Positions 1 to 6,378 are shown, counted from the stretch's first letter. The stretch is 7,531 nt of DNA from Oscillospiraceae bacterium (GCA_017408185.1 JAFQVE010000020.1:1-7531); one strand, 5' to 3'. Notes: generated by a model from the sequence alone, not told the origin. A program made the numbers and translations.

Positions 1-2874
1 AATCTCTACAGCCATCCGAAATATGTCCAGATGTTTATGCCGTACCTTGCAAAAACTATTGTAGGTAAGCAGTCGACAAATCTCGGCGACAGCGGCGCAA
101 CGGGCTCTACGGGTATTTACGGCTTTGCTGCAGGCACTTCCCCCAAGGCGTTTATGGATATCTATAACGCAAACAATGAAGGCGATGAGGCGCTTCTTGC
201 TGAGTTCGCACAGCAGATTTATCTGGGAAATGGCTATTCAACAAAGGGATTGGCAACAGGAATCTTTGATAAAGATCCGGAGGAAATACAGGATATCCTC
301 AACCGCTATGAGCTTTCTGATTCGCCTCTCACAAGAAGTGATATGTTAACAGGCTACGGCCTGGCTGTCCTCCGTGCGGGAAATGACTACAAATCCGCAA
401 GTTCGCAGACTGCTGTTGATAATCAGCGCGACTTCTGGCTATATTTCGGCAGACGTCTCGGACACGGACACTCCGATGTGCTCGGACTCGGTATAGATGC
501 ATTCGGCTTTAGTCTGTCTCCCGACCTTGGATATCCTGCAGTTTCGGGTAAGGATCCGGAAACACTGCAGTGGGCAACGGCAACTATCTCTCACAATACA
601 GTTGTAGTAGATGGAAAAGATCAGCCTGAATATTTTTATTCCGCAACACCACTCCATTTTGACGATTCAGGTTTCGTAAAGGTTACGGATGCAGATGCAA
701 GCGATGTTTATAAAGCAACAGAGCAATATCGTCGAACGGTTGTTATGGTTGAAGTCGATGACGATATTTCTTACGGCGTTGATTTCTTCAGAGTTCGCGG
801 CGGAGATAAACATACCTTCAGCTTCCACGGAGCAGCGGAGAATGTCAATGCTATTTCAGGCCTCGGCGAAGTTACAAAGCAGGTCGATGAGTCCGGAAAT
901 TATGTCGGTTCTTATGTTGGCCCGGACGTGCCTGTAGGTCCTGACCCGAATTCACCCGATGTCTGGTATTATGATACAGTCTACCCGCGTGGATACACAT
1001 GGCTCAGTAAGGTTCGCAGATACAATGAGCCGGAAGCGGACTTCTCTGTTGAATTTGATATTCAGGATTATAGAAAGATTATAAAGGACAGCAAGGGAAT
1101 TAAGCTTCGTATGACGCAGATGAACAACTTTACTCCCGATGAAGTTGCTTTTGTTGGCGGAAGAGTTCCGGTTCGCTCTGACAACAATATGTTCCCGAAG
1201 ACTCTCGACTATGTATTGGTTCAGAGAGAAGGAACGAATCTTGATTCACTCTTTACAACAGTTTATGAACCGTATCAAAACACGAGATACGTCGAGTCCA
1301 TCACTTCGCTTGATGACGTTACAATCGTTTCCGGAAGTGAAGAGGCAGGCGATACACACAATGTTGTAAAGGTTACGCACACAAGTGGAAGAGTTGACTA
1401 TATTTTCTATGCATCAAACAACACCGTCAAGTACAAGCTCACCGACGGAGAACGCGAAATCTTCTTCTGCGGCTTTGTCGGAGTTTATACGGTAAATTCC
1501 GAAGGCAAGCTGCTTTCACGCTACGTCAATGATGGAACGGTAATCGGTAATGATGAAGCTATTGCGGAAATCGGTGCATACAACGGCACAATCAAGGCGT
1601 TTGATGAAGAGTTTGGGTTCGGCGATTTTGAAAACTGGATTGATGTAAATATTGAATGCGAAGATACGGATACACTCGCAGGTAAGTACATCTACATCGA
1701 AAACGACGGTGCGCAGAACGGCGCATATAAAATTATAAGCGCATCAAAGAATGATGACGGAAGCGTTCGTCTTGATCTCGGTGCAGTTTCGGTTGTCCGC
1801 TCATTTGCAGACGCAAAGGATATTGATGGTGGATATATCTATAACATAGATGTAGGGCAGAACTTCTCGATTCCGTTGGCAAACAGTGAAAACAGCAAGC
1901 CTATCTTTGATCCTGTTGAAGACATCAGTACATCGGCAGATAGCATTATAGAAGTTAAGATGAACGCAACAAGTCAGCTTGAAGATGGAATAATCAGTTA
2001 CATTGGAAGAACTCTTCCGCGTGGTGCATTGTTGGATTCCGAAACAGGAATACTTACCTGGAAACCCACATCCGGGCAGACCGGTAAAAACCACGTTGCA
2101 ATTACGGCTGTTGACTCCGATGGAGGTGAAACAACCATGCACTTCACTGTAACGGTTTATGGTTCGACAACAGGTGGAGGAAGCAATAATAACTCCGGCA
2201 CAGGCTCTGGTGGAGCAGGTGGCGGCGGTGGCGGCGGAGCAGCTCCGACCCCGTCAAAGCCTGTTGAAGACGATAAGAAGGAAGATGTCCCGGCAACACC
2301 TTCAACCCCATCAAAGCCGACAACGGAAGAAAACGTGCGCTTTATCGACCTTGGAAACCACGCTTGGGCAGCTGATTCCATCAACGCACTTGCGGATGAC
2401 GGAATAATCAAGGGTACAAGCGAGAACACGTTCTCGCCCGGAGCGAACATAACACGCGCAGACTTTACACTTCTACTTGTTCGCGCATTCAAGTTAACAT
2501 CTGACAACACAGAAAACTTCGCAGATGTAGCGGATACCGATTACTTTGCAAAGGAACTTGCAATAGCACGTAATACAGGCATCGTAAACGGTATAGGCGA
2601 TAATAAGTACGCACCAAGAAATACAATCACCCGTCAGGATATGATGACGATTGTATACCGCGCACTTACTACCCTTGAGGTAGAGTTCAAAACAGGTGAT
2701 GTTGAGTATGACGATTTTGCATCCGTCGCACCTTACGCACAGGATGCAGTCAAGGCACTCATAACAAGCGGTTTGGTCAATGGAAAGAGCGGGAAAATCG
2801 CTCCGATCGATTACACAACCCGTGCAGAAGTCGCAGTTCTCATTAAGAGAATTCTGGATTATACAAAAGCATAA
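1..2874 (+). CDS. SLH-anchored heparinase II/III-type polysaccharide lyase (5'-partial)
   Basis: The frame is open from base 1 with no start, so the N-terminus (signal peptide and most of the alpha/alpha toroid) lies outside the window; the ATG at 31 is internal. Of 957 visible residues, about 140-500 resemble the heparinase II/III C-terminal beta-sheet domain. The GHGHSD motif (H155, H157, D159), the Asp of DLGYP (D175) and the His of SHNTVVVDG (H198) fit the conserved metal-site residues (His, Asp, His) of that family. A further beta region follows, then an Ig-like domain (about 634-720), a Gly/Pro linker (721-778) and three SLH repeats (779-953). The protein is inferred to be exported, bound to secondary wall polymer, and to cleave uronic-acid polysaccharide by beta-elimination. 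The substrate (heparin, chondroitin, alginate or other) cannot be told. The gene ends with tandem stops TAA TGA. It is probably co-transcribed with the lipoprotein gene 40 nt downstream. Confidence 0.85.
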   Translation, partial: NLYSHPKYVQMFMPYLAKTIVGKQSTNLGDSGATGSTGIYGFAAGTSPKAFMDIYNANNEGDEALLAEFAQQIYLGNGYSTKGLATGIFDKDPEEIQDILNRYELSDSPLTRSDMLTGYGLAVLRAGNDYKSASSQTAVDNQRDFWLYFGRRLGHGHSDVLGLGIDAFGFSLSPDLGYPAVSGKDPETLQWATATISHNTVVVDGKDQPEYFYSATPLHFDDSGFVKVTDADASDVYKATEQYRRTVVMVEVDDDISYGVDFFRVRGGDKHTFSFHGAAENVNAISGLGEVTKQVDESGNYVGSYVGPDVPVGPDPNSPDVWYYDTVYPRGYTWLSKVRRYNEPEADFSVEFDIQDYRKIIKDSKGIKLRMTQMNNFTPDEVAFVGGRVPVRSDNNMFPKTLDYVLVQREGTNLDSLFTTVYEPYQNTRYVESITSLDDVTIVSGSEEAGDTHNVVKVTHTSGRVDYIFYASNNTVKYKLTDGEREIFFCGFVGVYTVNSEGKLLSRYVNDGTVIGNDEAIAEIGAYNGTIKAFDEEFGFGDFENWIDVNIECEDTDTLAGKYIYIENDGAQNGAYKIISASKNDDGSVRLDLGAVSVVRSFADAKDIDGGYIYNIDVGQNFSIPLANSENSKPIFDPVEDISTSADSIIEVKMNATSQLEDGIISYIGRTLPRGALLDSETGILTWKPTSGQTGKNHVAITAVDSDGGETTMHFTVTVYGSTTGGGSNNNSGTGSGGAGGGGGGGAAPTPSKPVEDDKKEDVPATPSTPSKPTTEENVRFIDLGNHAWAADSINALADDGIIKGTSENTFSPGANITRADFTLLLVRAFKLTSDNTENFADVADTDYFAKELAIARNTGIVNGIGDNKYAPRNTITRQDMMTIVYRALTTLEVEFKTGDVEYDDFASVAPYAQDAVKALITSGLVNGKSGKIAPIDYTTRAEVAVLIKRILDYTKA
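1900..2160 (+). other. Ig-like (He_PIG-type) domain within the lyase
   Basis: Residues 634-720 of the visible lyase carry the pattern LPRGALLDSETGILTW, then a GQTG turn and AVDSDGGE before a final beta strand. This matches the known layout of putative Ig / cadherin-like modules (LPxGLxLDxxTGxLxW...xxDxxG). Such modules act as spacers or carbohydrate contacts in surface enzymes. Here it separates the catalytic part from the linker and anchor. Confidence 0.65.
2161..2334 (+). other. Gly-rich then Pro/Thr/Lys-rich linker of the lyase
   Basis: These codons encode a low-complexity stretch: Gly/Ser/Asn-rich with a run of seven glycines, then Ala-Pro-Thr and Ser-Lys-Pro units mixed with acidic residues. 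It joins the Ig-like module to the SLH repeats and would act as a flexible wall-spanning spacer. Glycine-rich linkers ahead of SLH domains are common in clostridial surface proteins. The GGC/GGT-rich DNA gives a long Pro-rich reading frame on the opposite strand, which is an artefact. Confidence 0.8.
2335..2859 (+). repeat. Three SLH (S-layer homology) repeats
   Basis: Three diverged copies of about 55 residues each lie at lyase residues 779-832, 838-890 and 899-953. Each has an F-x-D(-x)-like opening (FIDLGNHAW, FADVADTDYF, FASVAPYAQ), a central (L/I)-x-x-x-G-(I/L) turn (DDGIIKG, NTGIVNG, TSGLVNG) and the TRAE-type motif (ITRAD, ITRQD, TTRAE). In characterised SLH proteins this motif binds pyruvylated secondary cell-wall polymer. 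Three copies at the C-terminus is the classical anchoring arrangement. Confidence 0.93.
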
Positions 2875-2898
2875 TGACGCAGAAATGTGTAAAATGAT

Positions 2899-2905
2899 AA
2901 GGAGG
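2899..2905 (+). promoter_or_regulatory. Shine-Dalgarno of the lipoprotein gene
   Basis: AAGGAGG lies nine bases before the ATG at 2915. A second ATG at 2908, in another frame, is only two bases from the site and too close to be used. The 2915 start gives a textbook lipoprotein signal, which settles the choice. No promoter or terminator is visible in the short gap behind the lyase stop. Confidence 0.85.
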
Positions 2906-2914
2906 AAATGAACA

Positions 2915-4456
2915 ATGAAGAAGAGAATCGGTGCACTTGTTCTTTCGTTGGTTATGATACTTTCTCTCATATCGTGTGCAGACCAGAATCAGAACAAAAC
3001 CTTGGTGAGCGGGGATCCGCTCACCAAGGAAGATGTCATTCAGCTTGTGACAGTATCACACGCGAGCTGGCCTTTCAGAGAAGATTGGAAGGTGTGGGAA
3101 TATATTGAGGAGGGCACAGGTGCAACTCTTCAGGTGAATGCTTACCCGGCATCCGATGCAAGCACGAAGTATTCGCTTATGCTTGCATCTCCGGACACGT
3201 TGCCGGACATTATGGCATTTACGTCAACTCCCGGTGACAAGTATATATCTCAGGGTGCATTTGTCGCATTTGACGATATGGCAGAATATATGCCGAACTA
3301 CAATGCGTGGTTGGATACGCTCAGTGACGAGGAGTATAAGAACAATGTCGCGTTCCGTAAGAGCTATGACGGAAAAACATATTATTCTCCTGTCATAGGT
3401 CGTGAGATGGCTCAGGACGTTCGTGCGTGGTTATACCGCGAGGATATATTCGAAAAGCATAATCTCAAAATTCCGGAGACGTTTGAAGAGCTTTATGAAG
3501 TATGCAAAAAGCTCAAAGAATTATATCCGGATTCATATCCGCTTTGCCTGCGTTCCGGATTTACACCCCTCAATACAACAGGCTCTTCGTGGAAGCCGTA
3601 CTGGGAGACAACCTATTATTATGATTATAATGAAGAAAAATGGTGCTATGGTGCGGTTGATGACATAATGCTCGATATTCTCACCTTCTACAAGAAGATG
3701 ATTGATGAAGAGCTTGTAACGACAAACTTCCTCACAATACCCACAATAAGCTGGCAGGAGTTGGTAACAACAGACCGCGGTTTCATTTTACCGGATTTCC
3801 AGGTGCGAATTGACTTCTTCAACGGAATGGCAAGAGAGAAAAATCCCGACTTCACGATTCAGGCTATGGTTCCGCCTGTTGCAAATACCGATACGGGTGC
3901 CACTATGGTTAATAAATACAATGTCGACCCTGTTGGAATGATGATGTGCAACACCGGTGATGAAGGTCGTGTTGCCAACAGTGCAAAGTTTATGGATTGG
4001 TTCTATTCCGATACCGCAGTAGAACTTGTCTCATGGGGTAAAGAAGGTGAGACATTCGAGGCTACAGACGGCAAAAAACACTATATAACCAATGCAGCAG
4101 GTGAGCAGGCAACTTCGCTTTATGGTTTTTCAACCTATGGTACTTTCACACGTATGGATACGACCGCGACAGAGGCGACACAGTCGGATGACATTATCAA
4201 AACGCGTGATATGGTGTTTGAGCATATGATGCCGTACGCCAACCCGCTATACAATGTTTCTTTCAATGATGAAGAACAGAAGGTAAGAGATTTGTACTAT
4301 TCTGCAATTGATAGCTATACAAACGAAATGCTCTCAAAATTCCTCCTCGGACAAGAGCCGTTGTCAAAGTTTGATGAATTCAGGCAGACAATAAAAGAAA
4401 TGGGTCTTGATGAGGTTTTGAAAGTTTATGAGATAGCATATAAAAGGATGAAATAA
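2915..4456 (+). CDS. LplA-like ABC transporter solute-binding lipoprotein
   Basis: The 513-residue product starts with a lipoprotein signal: a basic MKKR end, a hydrophobic core and the lipobox LISC with Cys21 as the lipidation site. The mature part begins with a polar linker. It then shows the pattern of large family-1 solute-binding proteins of the LplA / aldouronate-uptake type: a strand near 40-50, WKVWEYIEEGTG (58-69), the segment SPDTLPDIMAF (92-102), and many Trp/Tyr residues suited to sugar stacking (for example W226, W230 and the Tyr cluster at 234-238). The length is typical of that group. It is inferred to capture oligosaccharides outside the membrane, probably those released by the upstream lyase. 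No permease or ATPase gene is adjacent; a terminator follows directly. The family call is firm; the ligand is unknown. Confidence 0.88.
   Translation: MKKRIGALVLSLVMILSLISCADQNQNKTLVSGDPLTKEDVIQLVTVSHASWPFREDWKVWEYIEEGTGATLQVNAYPASDASTKYSLMLASPDTLPDIMAFTSTPGDKYISQGAFVAFDDMAEYMPNYNAWLDTLSDEEYKNNVAFRKSYDGKTYYSPVIGREMAQDVRAWLYREDIFEKHNLKIPETFEELYEVCKKLKELYPDSYPLCLRSGFTPLNTTGSSWKPYWETTYYYDYNEEKWCYGAVDDIMLDILTFYKKMIDEELVTTNFLTIPTISWQELVTTDRGFILPDFQVRIDFFNGMAREKNPDFTIQAMVPPVANTDTGATMVNKYNVDPVGMMMCNTGDEGRVANSAKFMDWFYSDTAVELVSWGKEGETFEATDGKKHYITNAAGEQATSLYGFSTYGTFTRMDTTATEATQSDDIIKTRDMVFEHMMPYANPLYNVSFNDEEQKVRDLYYSAIDSYTNEMLSKFLLGQEPLSKFDEFRQTIKEMGLDEVLKVYEIAYKRMK
3000..3029 (+). other. 13-bp perfect inverted repeat inside the lipoprotein coding sequence
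   Basis: The left arm CCTTGGTGAGCGG (3000-3012) and the right arm CCGCTCACCAAGG (3017-3029) are exact reverse complements around a GGAT loop. It covers codons 29-39, just after the lipidated Cys21, in the polar linker. No T-tract follows, so it is not a terminator. Its role is unknown; possibilities are ribosome pausing during export or mRNA stability control. Confidence 0.75.
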
Positions 4457-4476
4457 TTAAAGAGCTACCAATATGA

Positions 4477-4540
4477 AACATGCACTCCGAAAGTTGCGAC
4501 TTTTGGAGTGCATGTTATTATTAATAGTTAGTTTTTGATT
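4477..4540 (+). terminator. Rho-independent terminator after the lipoprotein gene
   Basis: The arms at 4477-4494 and 4499-4516 pair over 18 bp (one G-T pair) around a TGCG loop. They begin 20 bases after the lipoprotein stop. An interrupted T-rich stretch follows, including TTTTT at 4532-4536. The stem is strong but the T-tract is imperfect and delayed. It lies between two convergent genes. On the - strand the stem is not followed by a T-run, so it is better suited to stopping + strand transcripts, though a bidirectional role cannot be ruled out. Confidence 0.8.
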
Positions 4541-4548
4541 ACATAAAT

Positions 4549-5391
4549 TCAATAGGGGAGTGAATATTCTCCCTCGTGAAGAACCTCGGGTTTTGCCGAG
4601 AACATCTCAAGAATATCGCTGTCGTGGCGGCGAATCTGCTTGCAGGCAGGGGTATCTTTGTTTTTTCGAAGCCAGCATTCCCATACAAAAGGAGGCTCGG
4701 GGCAAACAGGTTTGAATTTTTCGGGATTTTTGATATATTCTTCAAGTGCCGATTTTGCACCTTCATAGATTCTCTTCCGTGCCACGTTCGGATGCACATG
4801 GACTGCACCGAGGTTATGAGTCCAGTATTCTTCCGCAGTACAATCTTTGCCATTATCTAGTGTTACGCCGTATTTTGTTTCGGCAGTGTGAACAAATGGA
4901 GTGAGTGCAAGAGCTTCTTCGCAGAAGGCACGCTCACCTGAGGCGAAGATTACGGGAGTACCGTAAAAGCCTGCTATAAAGGCACACTGACCGTATTCAC
5001 CGACAGAAATGCCATTTACTCTGATTTCGAGAACATGTGGGTCACCTGTGTGAGCGAGATGCGAAAGCTTTGTGCCGGCTTTTGCATGCTGCCCGACAAA
5101 TGCATAAGCATCAAAACCCTGGCTTAAGCCGAATTCGTGATAGCGCGCCCAACCGCGCGAGTACAGAGCACGCTCATCAAGAAGGGATGAGTTTATTGCG
5201 CCTGCACCGTGACCGTCGATAACGAAAATCTCATTGGCACCTGCATCGAAAAAGCCGCGTATTGCAGCGTTTACCTCTTCTGTGAGAAGAATTTTACCTT
5301 GCTCGTAATAGGGGCTTTCCAAAAATGTCCAGTCATTGAAGTTGATAACGCCTGCGACACCTTCCATATCTGTCATAATTGCGATTCTCAT
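4549..5391 (-). CDS. M55 family D-aminopeptidase (DppA-like)
   Basis: The 280-residue product matches the M55 / DppA zinc aminopeptidase family, whose Bacillus member removes N-terminal D-amino acids from short peptides. Visible metal ligands fit the DppA set in order and spacing: D8 and E10 in the TDMEG motif, H61 in DGHGAG, H102 in GQHAKAG and E132 in VGEYGQ. H111 or H114 in the SHLAHT segment may be the catalytic His. The C-terminal part after about residue 230 (Trp/Cys-rich, ending EGEYSLPY) does not resemble DppA as I recall it and may be lineage-specific. The start is the ATG at 5391, served by AAAGGTG six bases upstream; the in-frame GTG at 5400 overlaps that site. No signal peptide is seen, so the enzyme is cytoplasmic. 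It stands alone, convergent to the lipoprotein gene and divergent from tetR. Confidence 0.88.
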   Translation of the reverse strand: MRIAIMTDMEGVAGVINFNDWTFLESPYYEQGKILLTEEVNAAIRGFFDAGANEIFVIDGHGAGAINSSLLDERALYSRGWARYHEFGLSQGFDAYAFVGQHAKAGTKLSHLAHTGDPHVLEIRVNGISVGEYGQCAFIAGFYGTPVIFASGERAFCEEALALTPFVHTAETKYGVTLDNGKDCTAEEYWTHNLGAVHVHPNVARKRIYEGAKSALEEYIKNPEKFKPVCPEPPFVWECWLRKNKDTPACKQIRRHDSDILEMFSAKPEVLHEGEYSLPY

Positions 5392-5397
5392 TTTGAT

Positions 5398-5404
5398 CAC
5401 CTTT
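5398..5404 (-). promoter_or_regulatory. Ribosome binding site that sets the M55 start
   Basis: Read on the - strand, AAAGGTG ends six bases before the ATG at 5391. It overlaps the GTG at 5400-5398 that would give a three-residue longer protein. The spacing therefore favours the ATG and a product starting MRIAIMTDMEG, with metal ligands at D8 and E10 exactly as numbered in DppA. Confidence 0.75.
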
Positions 5405-5424
5405 GATGTTCAAACTCCAAACAA

Positions 5425-5453
5425 ATGATAACATAAATAGAATATAATGTCAA
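5425..5453 (-). promoter_or_regulatory. Sigma-A-type promoter of the M55 gene
   Basis: On the - strand, TTGACA (5453-5448) and TATCAT (5430-5425) are separated by exactly 17 bases. Transcription would begin near 5418, leaving a leader of about 27 bases that contains the ribosome binding site. The -35 box is a perfect consensus and the -10 box matches at five of six positions. Confidence 0.7.
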
Positions 5454-5499
5454 ACGAAGATATTGTCTTTTCTTTGTATTTACATAGGTTTGTGGCATT

Positions 5500-5529
5500 C
5501 GTGTTTAGTCGTGTTCAGACGTGTTTATA
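5500..5529. repeat. Three 10-bp direct repeats in the divergent control region
   Basis: CGTGTTTAGT (5500-5509), CGTGTTCAGA (5510-5519) and CGTGTTTATA (5520-5529) abut with no spacer, sharing CGTGTT-Y-A. The 10-base period places each copy on the same face of the helix. They lie 46 bases upstream of the M55 -35 box and 75 bases upstream of the tetR -35 box. They look like a multi-copy protein binding site; the binder is unknown. Confidence 0.6.
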
Positions 5530-5582
5530 CTCGGGTTACAGATTGTGATAGAGAGTTTGTAAAACAGCTTACAGAAAAACGT

Positions 5583-5630
5583 ATCTCATAACACAACTTT
5601 TCCATTGACTTTTTAGTCACGTTATGATAT
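5583..5630. repeat. Long-spaced inverted repeat across the tetR promoter
   Basis: ATCTCATAAC (5583-5592) and GTTATGATAT (5621-5630) are reverse complements at nine of ten positions, with 28 bases between. The right arm overlaps the -10 region and the spacer holds the -35 box. It could be two half-sites for a regulator, or chance in AT-rich DNA. Confidence 0.35.
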
Positions 5631-5633
5631 AGT
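5605..5633 (+). promoter_or_regulatory. Promoter of the TetR-family gene
   Basis: TTGACT (5605-5610) and TATAGT (5628-5633) are 17 bases apart, with TGA directly before the -10 box forming an extended -10. Transcription should start near 5640. The leader of about 33 bases holds the strong ribosome binding site. Inverted repeats lie in the spacer and over the start point, which suggests repression at this promoter. Confidence 0.75.
5606..5619. promoter_or_regulatory. Candidate operator in the tetR promoter spacer
   Basis: TGACT, four T residues, then AGTCA form a perfect dyad that starts inside the -35 box and fills much of the -35/-10 spacer. Short dyads placed there are typical TetR-family autoregulatory operators. 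The assignment is inferred from position only. Confidence 0.5.
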
Positions 5634-5649
5634 TTTGGTAATGACCAAA
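5634..5649. promoter_or_regulatory. Candidate operator over the tetR transcription start
   Basis: TTTGGT-AATG-ACCAAA is a perfect 6-bp dyad with a 4-base centre. It lies directly after the -10 box, spanning the likely start point and ending ten bases before the Shine-Dalgarno. A repressor here would block initiation. The TetR protein encoded next to it is the natural candidate, but this is inference. Confidence 0.55.
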
Positions 5650-5659
5650 CAGTGAGAGA

Positions 5660-5666
5660 AAGGAGG
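5660..5666 (+). promoter_or_regulatory. Ribosome binding site that sets the tetR start
   Basis: AAGGAGG is followed after six bases by the ATG at 5673. The upstream in-frame GTG at 5652 lies before this site and would place it inside the coding sequence. The ATG is therefore the better start. Confidence 0.85.
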
Positions 5667-5672
5667 CAGGAT

Positions 5673-6371
5673 ATGATCAACAGTATTATCGAACGGAATA
5701 AGCTGACAAAACCGTTTAATGAAACGGAAATCAAGATAATCCGTTCGGCAATAAATCTGTTTCTTGAAAACGGTTATTCAAAAACGACTTTAAGAAAGAT
5801 AAGCGATGATTGCGGAATGCTTCAGGGACGTGTTGCATATCATTTCCATACAAAAGAGGATATGCTCCATATTCTCATTCAGGAGCTGATGGCATTTCAC
5901 GGCGATATGGTTGATGAAACCTATGAAAAAACAGAGGACAATCTTTTTGCTTATGCAATGGAGATAGTGGCGCAGATTTCCATATGTGACAGAAATGATA
6001 ATGTCTGGGATTTATATTATTCAGCTTATACCCATCCGGCAACCTTTATTTCGATTAAGGATTGGGCAGCAAAAAAAAGCTATTCGCTTCTTAAAGATTT
6101 CGTTCCCGGATGGGATGAATCGAGGTTTCGGGAAATAGAAAATATCGCAAGCTGCATTGAGCTTTCAGCCTTCACAAGTCCGACGGACAGGCACTATACT
6201 TTAGAGCAAAAAATACGCGATGTGCTCGATTCGATTATGAAGATATACGATATCCCCGAAGACCTGAGAAAACAAACTATCGAAAGAGTGCTTAAAACCG
6301 ATTATGAAAATATCGGAAAAACGATGTTCGATAAATTCGTAAAAAGACTTGATAACGACATTGTAATTTAG
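5673..6371 (+). CDS. TetR/AcrR-family transcriptional regulator
   Basis: The 232-residue protein has a clear TetR N-terminal DNA-binding domain. Residues 19-65 form helix 1 (EIKIIRSAINLFLENGY) and then the helix-turn-helix, SKTTLRKISDDCGM, followed by the family signature VAYHFHTKEDML (54-65). The rest is helical, rich in aromatic and acidic residues (WDLYYSAY at 112-119), and forms the usual ligand and dimer domain; I do not recognise the subfamily, so the inducer is unknown. It normally acts as a dimeric repressor. Two dyads at its own promoter make autoregulation likely. It is divergent from the M55 gene, so joint control is possible. Forty-one bases with no terminator separate it from the next gene, which may be in the same transcript. 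The start is the ATG at 5673 rather than the GTG at 5652. Confidence 0.9.
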   Translation: MINSIIERNKLTKPFNETEIKIIRSAINLFLENGYSKTTLRKISDDCGMLQGRVAYHFHTKEDMLHILIQELMAFHGDMVDETYEKTEDNLFAYAMEIVAQISICDRNDNVWDLYYSAYTHPATFISIKDWAAKKSYSLLKDFVPGWDESRFREIENIASCIELSAFTSPTDRHYTLEQKIRDVLDSIMKIYDIPEDLRKQTIERVLKTDYENIGKTMFDKFVKRLDNDIVI

Positions 6372-6378
6372 AAATAAT
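6349..6378 (+). promoter_or_regulatory. Weak possible promoter before the FG-GAP protein gene
   Basis: TTGATA (6349-6354) and AATAAT (6373-6378) are 18 bases apart, overlapping the end of tetR. Both differ from consensus by one base, but the region is very AT-rich so chance matches are expected. If it is real, the downstream gene need not rely on the tetR promoter. Confidence 0.3.

Noticed and set aside
2157..2510. 117-codon Pro-rich open frame on the - strand
   Set aside because: It is the antisense shadow of the Gly-rich linker and first SLH repeat; proline runs come from GGN codons. It has no convincing ribosome binding site or known domain.
2494..2970. 158-codon Cys-rich open frame on the - strand
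   Set aside because: It lies antisense to the SLH region and the start of the lipoprotein gene, both well supported. The Cys/Ile composition is typical of antisense frames.
3000..3029. Intrinsic terminator or attenuator reading of the lipoprotein hairpin
   Set aside because: No T-run follows the stem, and the sequence continues as normal coding DNA.
2908..3108. Frame starting at the ATG two bases after the Shine-Dalgarno
   Set aside because: The spacing is too short, and the overlapping frame at 2915 gives a proper lipoprotein.
4576..4860. 94-codon + strand frame inside the M55 gene
   Set aside because: It is antisense to a conserved enzyme and has no recognisable domain.
5536..5575. TTACAGA repeated at 5536-5542 and 5569-5575, and a TGTAA/TTACA dyad at 5558-5573
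   Set aside because: The motifs are short in AT-rich DNA and do not align with either promoter; they were too weak to list as features.
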